Shown here one piece after another: positions 1-6,661 of a stretch of DNA of 8,555 nucleotides; position 1 is the stretch's first letter, and the number at the start of each line of letters is the position of its first letter. The stretch spans positions 1 to 8,555 of the forward strand of contig QGVC01000143.1 in NCBI GenBank assembly GCA_003242645.1, written 5' to 3'. The position numbers were made by a program, and so were the translations under genes. The notes under the pieces are model-generated. The model ran no database searches, was not told where the DNA came from, and was given only the letters and a program-made list of their open reading frames with translations. This DNA comes from Pseudomonadota bacterium. GTDB taxonomy: Bacteria > Pseudomonadota > Alphaproteobacteria > Rhizobiales > Hyphomicrobiaceae.

Positions 1-1
1 C

Positions 2-448
2 ATCCGATCGCGACGCCTCGGGACGGATCGAGAGTATCTGGTCACCCGCGCTGACACCGACCGGCCGCACCTTTCGCCCATCGACCTGTCGCGCGAGAAG
101 AAACCGCTACGGCTGATCGTCCCTGGACCATCGAATACGCGCCGTGGTCGGATCGACGCTTATCTCGAGAGTTGCGGCGTCAAGGTGGAGGCGATCCTGG
201 AGATGGATGCCATGATGGGCACGCTCGACCTTGTGGCCCGCTCCGACTGGGTGACGATCCTCTCAGGCGTGCTGTGCGCGCCGGATCGGGACGGAAAGGC
301 GAGAAAGCTGCACCCCTTGATCAATCCCGAATTGCACGTCGACTACATGCTCATCGAGCCCAGCACCAGGAGCATGTCGCCCGCTGCCCGCCTCTTCGCC
401 GAGGCGATCACGGTAGAGATGCAGAGGCTGATCGACGAAGCAGCCTGA
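2..448 (+). CDS. LysR-type transcriptional regulator, C-terminal half (5' truncated by window edge)
   Basis: The frame is open from the left edge to a TGA at 446-448 and gives 148 residues, about half of a typical 300-residue LysR-type regulator. What remains is the second half of the effector-binding (periplasmic-binding-protein-like) domain. The stretch ARSDWVTILSGVLCAPD, followed by a conserved IEP and then SPAARLF near the C-terminus, is typical of LysR family proteins at these positions. The N-terminal winged helix-turn-helix that binds DNA lies outside the window. The gene points the same way as the two oxygenase genes that follow after a 118-nt gap. LysR regulators often control adjacent catabolic genes with a small-molecule inducer, so regulation of 567-2919 is a reasonable inference. 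The inducer cannot be read from the sequence. Confidence 0.85.
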   Translation: MRSRRLGTDREYLVTRADTDRPHLSPIDLSREKKPLRLIVPGPSNTRRGRIDAYLESCGVKVEAILEMDAMMGTLDLVARSDWVTILSGVLCAPDRDGKARKLHPLINPELHVDYMLIEPSTRSMSPAARLFAEAITVEMQRLIDEAA

Positions 449-499
449 TCTGGGGCATCAGGAAATTTGAAGGTGAGGATAATGAAAGATCATTCCTTC
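444..499. promoter_or_regulatory. Two inverted repeats in the LysR-monooxygenase gap
   Basis: CCTGAT (444-449) and ATCAGG (457-462) form a perfect 6-bp inverted repeat with a 7-nt loop, overlapping the LysR stop codon. Just downstream, AATGA (481-485) and TCATT (490-494) pair around a 4-nt loop, and GAAGG (469-473) can stack on this with CCTTC (495-499), leaving a 7-nt one-sided bulge. No run of T follows either element, so they are not convincing intrinsic terminators. Operator, mRNA leader structure or chance are all possible. I could not pick out a sigma70 promoter in this gap with confidence. Confidence 0.3.
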
Positions 500-566
500 T
501 TCTGGCTCGGAGGCCGTATCGTTCGCACATCCATCGACATTCTTACGAGGCGTGCGGAGCTGATCC

Positions 567-1670
567 ATGGAAGTTTCCTTCTTCACCATGCCAGTCCACC
601 CGCTCAACAAGCCTGTGGCCCAGACCTTGAAGGAGGATCGGGAGGCCTTTCTGCTGGCTGACGAGCTGGGCTTTGCGGAAGCCTACTGCGGTGAGCATAC
701 AACTGACCTGGCCGAGAACATCCCATCGTGCATCGCGTTTCTCGCCAGCCTGGCCTACCAGACAAAGCGCATCCGGCTCGGCACGGGAACGGTGAATCTG
801 CCGAATACCCATCCCGCGGCTGTGGCGAGCCAAGTGGTAATGCTCGATCACATGCTCGAAGGGCGGCTCAACTTCGGCATAAGCCCAGGCGGATTGCTGT
901 CGGACGCCGAAGTGTTCGGCAATCTGGATCGCGATCGCAACGCCATGTTCCTCGAGGCGATCAACATGGTGCTCGCCATCTGGGCGGGCGAGGCACCCTA
1001 CGATCTCAAAGGTCAGTTTTGGGAGATTTCCACCCGCCGCACGTTGATGCCGGAGATCGGGCAAGGGGCTATCATCAAGCCCTACCAGAAACCGCATCCG
1101 CCCATCGTAGGAACCGTTGTCGCTCCTTATTCGAAGGGCGTGACGGCTATGGCTGCCCGTGGCTGGGAGCCGATTTCGGCGAACTTCTTGTTGAGCAAAT
1201 GGGTCAAGACGCACTGGGCGAATTACGTGGAAGGCTGTGCCCAGGCCGGCCGTCCAGCTGATCCGGCCAACTGGCGGGTGGCCCGCTCCATTTTCGTGGC
1301 GGACGATGCGGAAACGGCTCGCCGTTATGCGACCGACCCGAATGGGCCTTACGTGTTCTACTATCGCCAGCTGCTGACAAAAATGCGGGCCAATGGACGA
1401 CTGAATCTCTTTAAGGAAGATCAGTCGATGCCGGACGAGGCTGTAACGCTGGAAAAAGTCTGTGATCAGCTGATCTTCTACGGCACGCCCGATCAGGTCG
1501 CTGACAAAATTTTGGCTTTCCGGGAGGAGATCGGCGATTTCGGCCACATCGTCTATGTCGGCCACGACTGGGCTGATCCCGCTCTGGCACGGCGCTCCAT
1601 GGTGCTGATGGCCGAAAAGGTGATGCCTGCGGTAAATTCGGCCATTTCGTCCGGCGGGTCAGCTCGATAA
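567..1670 (+). CDS. LLM-class flavin-dependent monooxygenase (luciferase-like, LimB-type)
   Basis: The 367-residue product has the TIM-barrel signature of bacterial luciferase-like monooxygenases. The first strand is EVSFFTMPVHP (residues 2-12), GEHTTD lies at 42-47, and RLGTGTVNLPNTHP at 70-83 is followed by the VVMLDHMLEGRLNFGISPGG block (90-109) that is characteristic of the family. The length is usual for the group that includes limonene monooxygenase-like proteins. These enzymes are cytosolic, use reduced FMN (or F420 in other subfamilies) with O2, and normally need a separate flavin reductase; none is encoded in the window. The ATG at 567 is preceded by GGAG at 556-559 with 7-nt spacing, which supports this start. 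The next oxidase gene begins 43 nt downstream on the same strand, suggesting one transcript. Family is firm; the substrate is unknown and a LimB annotation should not be read as limonene use. Confidence 0.9.
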   Translation: MEVSFFTMPVHPLNKPVAQTLKEDREAFLLADELGFAEAYCGEHTTDLAENIPSCIAFLASLAYQTKRIRLGTGTVNLPNTHPAAVASQVVMLDHMLEGRLNFGISPGGLLSDAEVFGNLDRDRNAMFLEAINMVLAIWAGEAPYDLKGQFWEISTRRTLMPEIGQGAIIKPYQKPHPPIVGTVVAPYSKGVTAMAARGWEPISANFLLSKWVKTHWANYVEGCAQAGRPADPANWRVARSIFVADDAETARRYATDPNGPYVFYYRQLLTKMRANGRLNLFKEDQSMPDEAVTLEKVCDQLIFYGTPDQVADKILAFREEIGDFGHIVYVGHDWADPALARRSMVLMAEKVMPAVNSAISSGGSAR

Positions 1671-1713
1671 TCATGGATTTATCGAGATTGAAAATCAGAA
1701 CGACGCCTTGGAA

Positions 1714-2919
1714 ATGGATGGAGCTGGAAAACGGGCCATTATCGTTGGCGGGTCGATGGGCGGCCTCGTATCGGGGCTGCTTCTCTTAAAGGCCGGTTGG
1801 GAAGTTGACGTCTATGAGCGCGTGGCTGTCGAGCTGACGGCCCGCGGCGCTGGCATCGTCACCCACCCGGAGCTCGATGATGTGTTGGTGCAAGCGGGCG
1901 TGAATCCCGAGAGCGCGCCCGCCGTTACCATCTTGGAGCGGCGGACGCTCGATCGAAAGGGCAGAGTTATCGGGAAGCACGTACGCCGCCAGACGGCGAT
2001 ATCGTGGAATGGCCTGTTCCGAATACTCCGGGCCGCGTTCCCCGAAGACCGCTATCATCTCGGCACCGAGTTCCTGCGCTGCGAGGAGACCAGCTCCGGC
2101 GTAACGGCGTGGTTCGCTGACGGATCCGTGAAGACGGCGGACCTTCTCATCGGTGCCGATGGCATTCGCTCCAGCGTGCGGCGCCAGTTCCTGCCGGAGT
2201 GCAATCCGGTTTACGCAGGCTACGTTGCATGGCGGGGGCTCATCGACGAGTCGGCTTTCCCTGCCGAATTGCATCGTGAGCTGTTCGAGTATTTCACTTT
2301 TGATCTTCCGCCGGGCGAGCAAATGCTCGGCTACCCTGTTTCAGGCCGCGGTGACGACAACAGGCCAGGACACCGGCGGTACAATTTCGTCTGGTATCGT
2401 CCTGCCGACACGGACACCCTGGCATGGATGCTGACGGACGACAGCGGCCATCGCCACGAGCTTTCGATTCCCCCGCCGTTGATATCGAAAGCGGTGATCG
2501 AGCATATGCGGCAGGAGGCGAAACGAGTGTTGTCGCCGCAGTTCCAGGAACTGGTGGCACTCACGCCTCAGCCGTTCCTCCAGCCGATCTACGATCTCGA
2601 GAGCCCGCGTATTGGATTCGAGCGTGCGGCAATTCTGGGAGATGCGGCTTTCGTGGCCCGCCCGCATGTCGGCGCAGGCGTTGCGAAAGCCGCAATGGAC
2701 GCGCAGGCCTTGGTCGCTGCCTTGCAATCCGAAGAGACCGTGCCGGCAGCATTGAGGCGTTACGAGCAAGAGCGGCTTCCGCAGGATCGTAAGATTGTCC
2801 AGCAGGCGCAGCGCCTCGGCTCTTACGTTCGCTCGGAGACCCCGATCGAGGCGGATCGGACCGAGGAGCTCGACCTCATCATGAAGGAAACGGCGGTGCT
2901 CGATTTCATGCAGGCGTGA
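1714..2919 (+). CDS. FAD-dependent aromatic hydroxylase, 2,6-dihydroxypyridine 3-monooxygenase-like
   Basis: This 401-residue protein is a class A flavoprotein hydroxylase of the PHBH fold. The N-terminal dinucleotide-binding loop is IIVGGSMGG (9-17), with the ribose-binding acidic residue in DVYER (32-36). The DG motif is GADGIRS (147-153), and the second FAD motif is GDAAFVARPHVGAG (309-322). The blocks YAGYVAWRGL, GEQMLGYPVSG, RRYNFVWYRP and SIPPPLI, together with the GDAAFVARPH form of the GD motif, resemble the 2,6-dihydroxypyridine 3-monooxygenase (DhpH) branch rather than salicylate or 4-hydroxybenzoate hydroxylases. Such enzymes use NAD(P)H and O2 to hydroxylate an activated ring. I chose the ATG at 1714; a TTG two codons earlier (1708) is also possible, and neither has a clear ribosome binding site. 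No signal peptide is seen. It probably shares a transcript with the upstream luciferase-like gene. Substrate assignment is by resemblance only. Confidence 0.88.
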   Translation: MDGAGKRAIIVGGSMGGLVSGLLLLKAGWEVDVYERVAVELTARGAGIVTHPELDDVLVQAGVNPESAPAVTILERRTLDRKGRVIGKHVRRQTAISWNGLFRILRAAFPEDRYHLGTEFLRCEETSSGVTAWFADGSVKTADLLIGADGIRSSVRRQFLPECNPVYAGYVAWRGLIDESAFPAELHRELFEYFTFDLPPGEQMLGYPVSGRGDDNRPGHRRYNFVWYRPADTDTLAWMLTDDSGHRHELSIPPPLISKAVIEHMRQEAKRVLSPQFQELVALTPQPFLQPIYDLESPRIGFERAAILGDAAFVARPHVGAGVAKAAMDAQALVAALQSEETVPAALRRYEQERLPQDRKIVQQAQRLGSYVRSETPIEADRTEELDLIMKETAVLDFMQA

Positions 2920-2942
2920 AGGCCTGGCAAAGCCACGTCCGC

Positions 2943-3398
2943 CTAGGAGCGCCACCTCTCCAACGCGGCCTCGTCGCTTTCGCGTGCGTCGACCCAATGC
3001 CCGGTCCCGTCGGGGCCGGTCTCCTTCTTCCAGAAAGGTGCGTGCGTTTTTAGATAATCCATCAGGAAGGCAGCCGCCTCGAATGCCGCGTGGCGATGAG
3101 CTGAGGCCGTGATGACGAGAACGATGTTGTCGCCGGGCTTAAGCTCACCAACGCGGTGGATGATGAGACTGGCCTGCAAAGGCCAGCGCTTGCAAGCCTC
3201 GTTCTCGACACGCGCGAGCTCCTGCTCGGTCATGCCGGGATAATGCTCAAGCATCATCGAGGAGATCGGCTGGCCGCCAGACTCGCCGCGCACGATGCCG
3301 GTGAAGGTTACGACGGCGCCGATATCCGTGCGCTCCGCAGTCAGCCGACGGATCTCCGCGCCAATGTCGAAGTCCTCCCGCTGGACGCGCACGGCCAT
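2943..3398 (-). CDS. moaE: Molybdopterin synthase catalytic (large) subunit MoaE
   Basis: The 151-residue product matches MoaE over its full length. MoaE and thiocarboxylated MoaD form the heterotetramer that converts cyclic pyranopterin monophosphate (precursor Z) to molybdopterin by inserting two sulfurs. The active-site residues are present: R37, H101-R102 in SAHRHAAFEA, and two lysines, K117 and K124, in DYLKTHAPFWKKE. They correspond to E. coli R39, H103/R104, K119 and K126 with a constant two-residue offset. The C-terminal WVDARESD block is also typical. The start at 3398 is only 3 nt after the moaD stop and has a strong GGAGG site inside the end of moaD (complement of 3405-3410), indicating coupled translation. 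Its stop lies 23 nt from the stop of the convergent FAD hydroxylase gene. A functional MoaE implies molybdoenzymes elsewhere in the genome. Confidence 0.97.
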   Translation of the reverse strand: MAVRVQREDFDIGAEIRRLTAERTDIGAVVTFTGIVRGESGGQPISSMMLEHYPGMTEQELARVENEACKRWPLQASLIIHRVGELKPGDNIVLVITASAHRHAAFEAAAFLMDYLKTHAPFWKKETGPDGTGHWVDARESDEAALERWRS

Positions 3399-3401
3399 GG
3401 G

Positions 3402-3680
3402 TCAGCCTCCCGTCACTGGCGGAAAGAAGGCGACCTCGCGTGCTCCGTCGATACGCTCCGTGTGCCGCGCGTGACGCTGATCAATGGCGGCGCGGATCAC
3501 ATCCGAGCGTTCGAACGCGGCGGCGTATTCCGGACCCCGCGTTTTCACCCAGGCGATCAAATCAGCGATCGTTTCAATGTTCGGTGGCAATTCGACCTGC
3601 TCCTCGCTTCGTCCAACCTTCTCTCGAACCCAAGCGAAGTAGAGGAGCTTGATCGGCCGACCAGTCTGGCTCTGGATCAT
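3402..3680 (-). CDS. moaD: Molybdopterin synthase sulfur-carrier (small) subunit MoaD
   Basis: With the start at 3680 the product has 92 residues, close to the usual 80-90 of MoaD. It has a ubiquitin-like beta-grasp pattern starting IKLLYFAWVREKVG and ends in the required Gly-Gly (PPVTGG), the residue that is adenylated by MoeB and converted to a thiocarboxylate. The conserved EVAFFPPVTGG ending is diagnostic. An upstream in-frame ATG at 3713 would add 11 residues and overlap pgsA by 23 nt; I prefer 3680 because it fits the family length, sits 10 nt after the pgsA stop (3691-3693), and has a weak TGAGA purine stretch before it. The gene lies between pgsA and moaE on the same strand and is almost certainly in one operon with both. 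Confidence 0.95.
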   Translation of the reverse strand: MIQSQTGRPIKLLYFAWVREKVGRSEEQVELPPNIETIADLIAWVKTRGPEYAAAFERSDVIRAAIDQRHARHTERIDGAREVAFFPPVTGG

Positions 3681-3690
3681 CGGTACAATC

Positions 3691-4284
3691 TCACTGCTCG
3701 CCGTCCATGGCATGCTGTACGGCGGCCCGGAGGTAATCGTAACCCGTCCAGAGGGTGAGTAAAGCGGCCAGCCACAGCAGCGCGAGTCCGCTCGAGGTCA
3801 CGACAGGGAGAAGCTTGTCGCCAGCAGGACCGGCCAGCAAGACCGCAAGCGCGATCATCTGGAGCGTGGTTTTCCATTTGGCGAGCTGCGTCACGTGAAT
3901 CCTGACGTTGAGCCCAGCCAGAAACTCCCTGAGGCCGGAGACGAGGATTTCGCGGCACAAAATGATAACCGCGGCCCAGATGTGCCACCCGTAAATCGTG
4001 TTTATGTGGGTGAGCATCAACAGGGTGGTGCCCACCAGCAGCTTGTCGGCGATTGGATCGAGCATGCGGCCTAGCGCCGACTGCTGCCGCCAGGCGCGGG
4101 CGAGATAGCCGTCAAGCCAGTCCGTCAAGCTCGCCATCACGAAAAGCGTGAAAGCGGACCAGCGAGCGAAATCACCGCGAAAGAAAAAGAGGCAGCCCAC
4201 CAGCGCCGGAACGGCAGCGATCCGGCCGTAGGTCAGCACGTTGGGCAGGCTCATGACGACAGGTCGCGAGGCGGCGTGGCTCAT
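3691..4284 (-). CDS. pgsA: CDP-diacylglycerol-glycerol-3-phosphate 3-phosphatidyltransferase PgsA
   Basis: The product (197 residues from the ATG at 4284) is a polytopic inner-membrane CDP-alcohol phosphatidyltransferase. It carries the complete family motif from residue 55, D-x2-DG-x2-AR-x8-G-x3-D-x3-D, with the four metal-binding aspartates at 55, 58, 76 and 80. The N-terminal SLPNVLTYGRIAAVPAL segment and the later CREILVSGLREFLA segment identify it as PgsA rather than cardiolipin or phosphatidylcholine synthase. It makes phosphatidylglycerophosphate, the committed step to phosphatidylglycerol. The frame stays open upstream to a possible start at 4407, but those 41 extra residues look non-conserved and the family is 180-200 residues long. 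An ATG at 4254 (187 residues) is an alternative. It heads the pgsA-moaD-moaE operon. The uvrC gene that often precedes this trio in alphaproteobacteria is absent here. Confidence 0.95.
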   Translation of the reverse strand: MSHAASRPVVMSLPNVLTYGRIAAVPALVGCLFFFRGDFARWSAFTLFVMASLTDWLDGYLARAWRQQSALGRMLDPIADKLLVGTTLLMLTHINTIYGWHIWAAVIILCREILVSGLREFLAGLNVRIHVTQLAKWKTTLQMIALAVLLAGPAGDKLLPVVTSSGLALLWLAALLTLWTGYDYLRAAVQHAMDGEQ

Positions 4285-4293
4285 GGCTCGGTC

Positions 4294-4322
4294 AGATGAC
4301 ACTTGAAAAGTTACAGCGTCAA
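4294..4322 (-). promoter_or_regulatory. Candidate pgsA-moaD-moaE promoter
   Basis: On the minus strand TTGACG (complement of 4317-4322) is followed after 17 nt by TCATCT (complement of 4294-4299). The -35 box is good, the -10 box poor. Transcription would start near the ATG at 4284, which would make the transcript nearly leaderless or favour the later start at 4254. It lies in the 147-nt divergent region shared with the FAD-linked oxidase, for which I see no convincing forward promoter. Confidence 0.2.
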
Positions 4323-4431
4323 TGGGCAGCTTGGACCCAGTCGCCCGTTGCCGCCTCTGCCAATATGACGCTGGTGTGCTACAGGTGCGTGGCGTTGGCT
4401 TGACCATAATGCAGATCGGTCTGGATCATCA

Positions 4432-5874
4432 ATGGCACAGCAATCACGGTCGCCGCTTGCAGCACCCACGCCCGAGCTGATCGATCGCTTTCGGGAGATC
4501 GTGGGGGCAGAGCATACGCTCACGGACCCGGATCAGCAGCTTCCCTACCTGCGGGAGTGGCGGGATCTGTTCATCGGCCGGGCGCCAGTGGTCCTTCGCC
4601 CCGGCTCGACGGAGGAGGTCTCGCGCATTCTGGCGCTTTGCAATGAGGCTCGCGTCGGCGTGGTGCCTCAGGCTGGCAATACAGGGCTTGTCGGAGGGCA
4701 AATCCCCTTCGAGACCGGTAACGAGATCGTGGTCTCCGTATCCCGGCTGAAGCGAATTCGCGAGATCAATCCGGCGGCCTACGTGATGACCGTGGAGGCA
4801 GGGCTGACGCTCGCGGAGTGCCGGGCGGCGGCTGAGCGCGTCGACCGGCTTTTTCCGTTGAGCCTGCCTTCGGAAGGAAGCTGCCAGATCGGCGGGAACC
4901 TTGCGACGAACGCCGGCGGCGTCGGTGTGCTGGCGTACGGGAATGCTCGCCAGCTTGTTCTGGGGCTCGAGGTGGTGCTGGCCGACGGGCGCATCGTGCC
5001 CGGCCTCAAGGCTCTGAAGAAGGACAACACCGGCTACGATCTCAAGGATCTCTTCATCGGCTCCGAAGGCACATTGGGCATCATCACCGCCGCGGTGCTT
5101 CGGCTGTTTCCCCGGCCGGCCGAGACCGCGACGGCCATGGTCGCGTTGGCAGAGATCTCCCACGCGCTCGACCTGTTTTCGTTGGCCCAGGAGACGGCAG
5201 GCCGATCCGTCACCGCCTTCGAGTTCATCCCGCGCATCTGCATCGAGTTCGTGCTGCGCCACATCCCGGGAACGCGGGAGCCCTTTCCGAAGGCCTACCC
5301 CTGGTACGTGCTGATCGAGATTTCCGGCGCGAAGCCCGACGGCCAGGCCGCTCGCGAAATGGAGGACGTCTTGGGGCAGGCCGCGGAGCGCGGTCTGCTG
5401 CTCGATGCCGTGCTCGCCAGCTCGCTGACGCAGGCGAAGGAGCTTTGGCGGCTGCGCGAAAGCGTGTCCGAAGCGCAAAAGCCGGAGGGCGGCAACATCA
5501 AGCACGATGTCTCGGTGCCAATCGCGCGCATTGCCGAGTTCATCGAGCGCGCCGACCGGATCGTCGAGTCCATCTGCCCTGGAGCGCGCCCGCTACCGCT
5601 CGGCCACTTCGGCGACGGCAATGTGCACTACAACATCGCCCAGCCGATCGGGATGGAGAAGGAGCGGTTCCTGGAGCTTTGGGACAAGATCAGCAGCGAG
5701 GTGCACGCCCTTGTCGCGGAGATGGGCGGCTCCATCTCGGCGGAGCACGGCATCGGCCGCATGAAGCGCCGCGATCTGGAGCGTTACAAGAGTCCGGTGG
5801 AGCTGGACTTGATGCGGCGGATCAAGGCGGCGTTCGACCCGAACGGGATACTCAATCCTGGGAAGGTGCTTTGA
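4432..5874 (+). CDS. FAD-binding oxidase, D-2-hydroxyglutarate / D-lactate dehydrogenase family (GlcD-like)
   Basis: The 480-residue product belongs to the VAO/PCMH flavoprotein family. The FAD-binding PP-loop is PQAGNTGLVGGQ (79-90), followed by GGNLATNAGGVGVLAYGNAR and KKDNTGYDLKDLFIGSEGTLGII. The C-terminal FAD-oxidase domain has GHFGDGNVHYN (391-401) and AEHGIGRMK (437-445). R342, K357, the metal ligands H392 and H399, N401, E438 and H439 line up with the substrate- and zinc-binding residues I recall for human D-2-hydroxyglutarate dehydrogenase (R386, K401, H434, H441, N443, E475, H476); S346 replaces the human threonine 390. It probably oxidises a D-2-hydroxy acid and passes electrons to an electron-transfer flavoprotein or quinone. 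No GlcE or GlcF partner genes are adjacent, which argues against a glycolate oxidase complex. The ATG at 4432 has no strong ribosome binding site. The gene diverges from pgsA and converges with rplY. Confidence 0.9.
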   Translation: MAQQSRSPLAAPTPELIDRFREIVGAEHTLTDPDQQLPYLREWRDLFIGRAPVVLRPGSTEEVSRILALCNEARVGVVPQAGNTGLVGGQIPFETGNEIVVSVSRLKRIREINPAAYVMTVEAGLTLAECRAAAERVDRLFPLSLPSEGSCQIGGNLATNAGGVGVLAYGNARQLVLGLEVVLADGRIVPGLKALKKDNTGYDLKDLFIGSEGTLGIITAAVLRLFPRPAETATAMVALAEISHALDLFSLAQETAGRSVTAFEFIPRICIEFVLRHIPGTREPFPKAYPWYVLIEISGAKPDGQAAREMEDVLGQAAERGLLLDAVLASSLTQAKELWRLRESVSEAQKPEGGNIKHDVSVPIARIAEFIERADRIVESICPGARPLPLGHFGDGNVHYNIAQPIGMEKERFLELWDKISSEVHALVAEMGGSISAEHGIGRMKRRDLERYKSPVELDLMRRIKAAFDPNGILNPGKVL

Positions 5875-5892
5875 TCTGCGGTGATTGGATGT

Positions 5893-5937
5893 CGTGAGCT
5901 CGCGAAACCCGGGTGCTCTCCGGCTCACGAGCTCACG
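5893..5937. terminator. Inverted repeat between convergent genes, possible bidirectional terminator
   Basis: CGTGAGCTCG (5893-5902) and CGAGCTCACG (5928-5937) are perfect 10-bp complements around a 25-nt spacer, and a G-T wobble plus a G-C pair can extend the stem to 5891/5939. It sits in the 82-nt gap between the ends of the FAD oxidase gene and rplY, where a shared terminator is expected. No T run follows on either strand, so intrinsic termination would be weak. Each arm contains the palindrome GAGCTC. Confidence 0.4.
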
Positions 5938-5956
5938 GCGCTCCAAATGTAAGCTA

Positions 5957-6565
5957 CTACTTCTCTCCGCCTTCGCCCGCGCCTTCACCCTCAAGCTCGT
6001 CGAGCTTCTTGCCGGCGATCGTGGCGATGGTGAAGTCGCGCTTGATCGTCGGCCGCACGCCCTCGTCGAGCTTGACAGCCGAGATGTGAACGCTGCGGCC
6101 AATCTCGAGGCCGGTGAGGTCGACGGTGATGGCCTCCGGGATGCGATCCGGCGGGCACATGACCTCGATCTCGTGGCGGACAACGTTGAGCACGCCACCG
6201 CGCTTCAGGCCAGGGGAAGCAGCCTCGTTGATGAACCGGACCGGAACGACGACGCGGATGAAGTCGGACGCGCCAACCCGCTGAAAATCAACGTGAATGG
6301 GGAGATCCTTAACAGGATCAAGCTGGACCTCGCGCGGCAGGACGCGCTCCTTCCGGCCGTCGATATTGACGTCCAGAACCGTCGACAGGAACCGCCCCTT
6401 CTGCACCACCTTCCAAAGCTCGTTGGCGTCGAGGGCGATTGTCTCGGGCTCCTTCTTCTCGCCGTAGATAACCGCCGGTATCTTCCCCTGACGACGCACT
6501 GCCCGGGCGCCCCCTGTACCAGCCCTGGGACGCGCCGTGGCCTGGATTTCGACAACTTCAGCCAT
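5957..6565 (-). CDS. rplY: Large ribosomal subunit protein bL25 (L25/CTC long form)
   Basis: This 202-residue protein is the long CTC/TL5 form of L25, which binds 5S rRNA in the 50S subunit. The N-terminal L25 domain (about 1-95) shows the typical ARAVRRQGKIPAVIYG block near residues 20-35 and the LPREVQLDPVKDLPIHVDF block near 76-94. The C-terminal beta-domain (about 100-188) follows, with VPVRFINEAASPGLKRGGVL, and the protein ends in an acidic Glu/Gly tail from about residue 188, common in alphaproteobacterial L25. The ATG at 6565 has a GGAG site (complement of 6573-6576) with 7-nt spacing. The gene lies 163 nt downstream of prs and has its own promoter-like sequence and a structured leader. 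The pth gene that commonly follows rplY is not found; instead a convergent FAD oxidase gene is there. Confidence 0.97.
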   Translation of the reverse strand: MAEVVEIQATARPRAGTGGARAVRRQGKIPAVIYGEKKEPETIALDANELWKVVQKGRFLSTVLDVNIDGRKERVLPREVQLDPVKDLPIHVDFQRVGASDFIRVVVPVRFINEAASPGLKRGGVLNVVRHEIEVMCPPDRIPEAITVDLTGLEIGRSVHISAVKLDEGVRPTIKRDFTIATIAGKKLDELEGEGAGEGGEK

Positions 6566-6586
6566 GGCTGATCTCCAATGAAGAAA

Positions 6587-6602
6587 GGGCCGGCAACGGC
6601 CC
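6587..6602 (-). terminator. Terminator-like hairpin in the rplY leader (possible attenuator)
   Basis: On the minus strand GGGCCG (complement of 6597-6602), loop TTGC, CGGCCC (complement of 6587-6592) and then TTTCTTC form a GC-rich 6-bp hairpin with a short pyrimidine tail. It ends 21 nt before the rplY start codon. It could terminate read-through from prs, act as an attenuator of rplY, or be a simple leader hairpin. Its 3' arm can instead pair with GGCCGG (complement of 6613-6618), so two folds are mutually exclusive. Confidence 0.35.
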
Positions 6603-6661
6603 GCGCTTATCCCCGGCCTCCGAGGTGCCCGAGGATTGTCTCATGTGAGTGAGATGCGGGC

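Noticed and set aside
467..661. Small + strand ORF of 64 codons (or 59 from the ATG at 482) in the gap before the luciferase-like gene
   Set aside because: It overlaps the start of the well-supported monooxygenase gene in another frame, its C-terminal half is a shadow of that gene, and the peptide resembles nothing I know.
543..1565. 340-residue minus-strand ORF opposite the luciferase-like monooxygenase
   Set aside because: It is antisense to a gene with clear family motifs. Its translation is rich in His/Arg and shows no domain, as expected for a shadow in high-GC DNA.
2920..2942. Short TGGC-AAA-GCCA hairpin between the convergent FAD hydroxylase and moaE genes
   Set aside because: A 4-bp stem with no T run is too weak to call a terminator.
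4285..4407. N-terminal extension of PgsA by 41 residues from a start at 4407
   Set aside because: The added residues look non-conserved, would fill the divergent promoter region, and make the protein longer than the family norm.
4394..4410. Forward promoter for the FAD oxidase using CATAAT as a -10 box
   Set aside because: No acceptable -35 box lies 16-18 nt upstream, so the match is probably chance.
4444..5505. 353-residue minus-strand ORF opposite the FAD-linked oxidase
   Set aside because: The + strand frame carries all FAD and metal-binding motifs. The antisense translation has repetitive Arg/Gln/His composition and no recognisable domain.
5885..6571. 228-residue + strand ORF opposite rplY
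   Set aside because: It is the antisense shadow of rplY, whose product is unmistakable L25, and has no recognisable family features.
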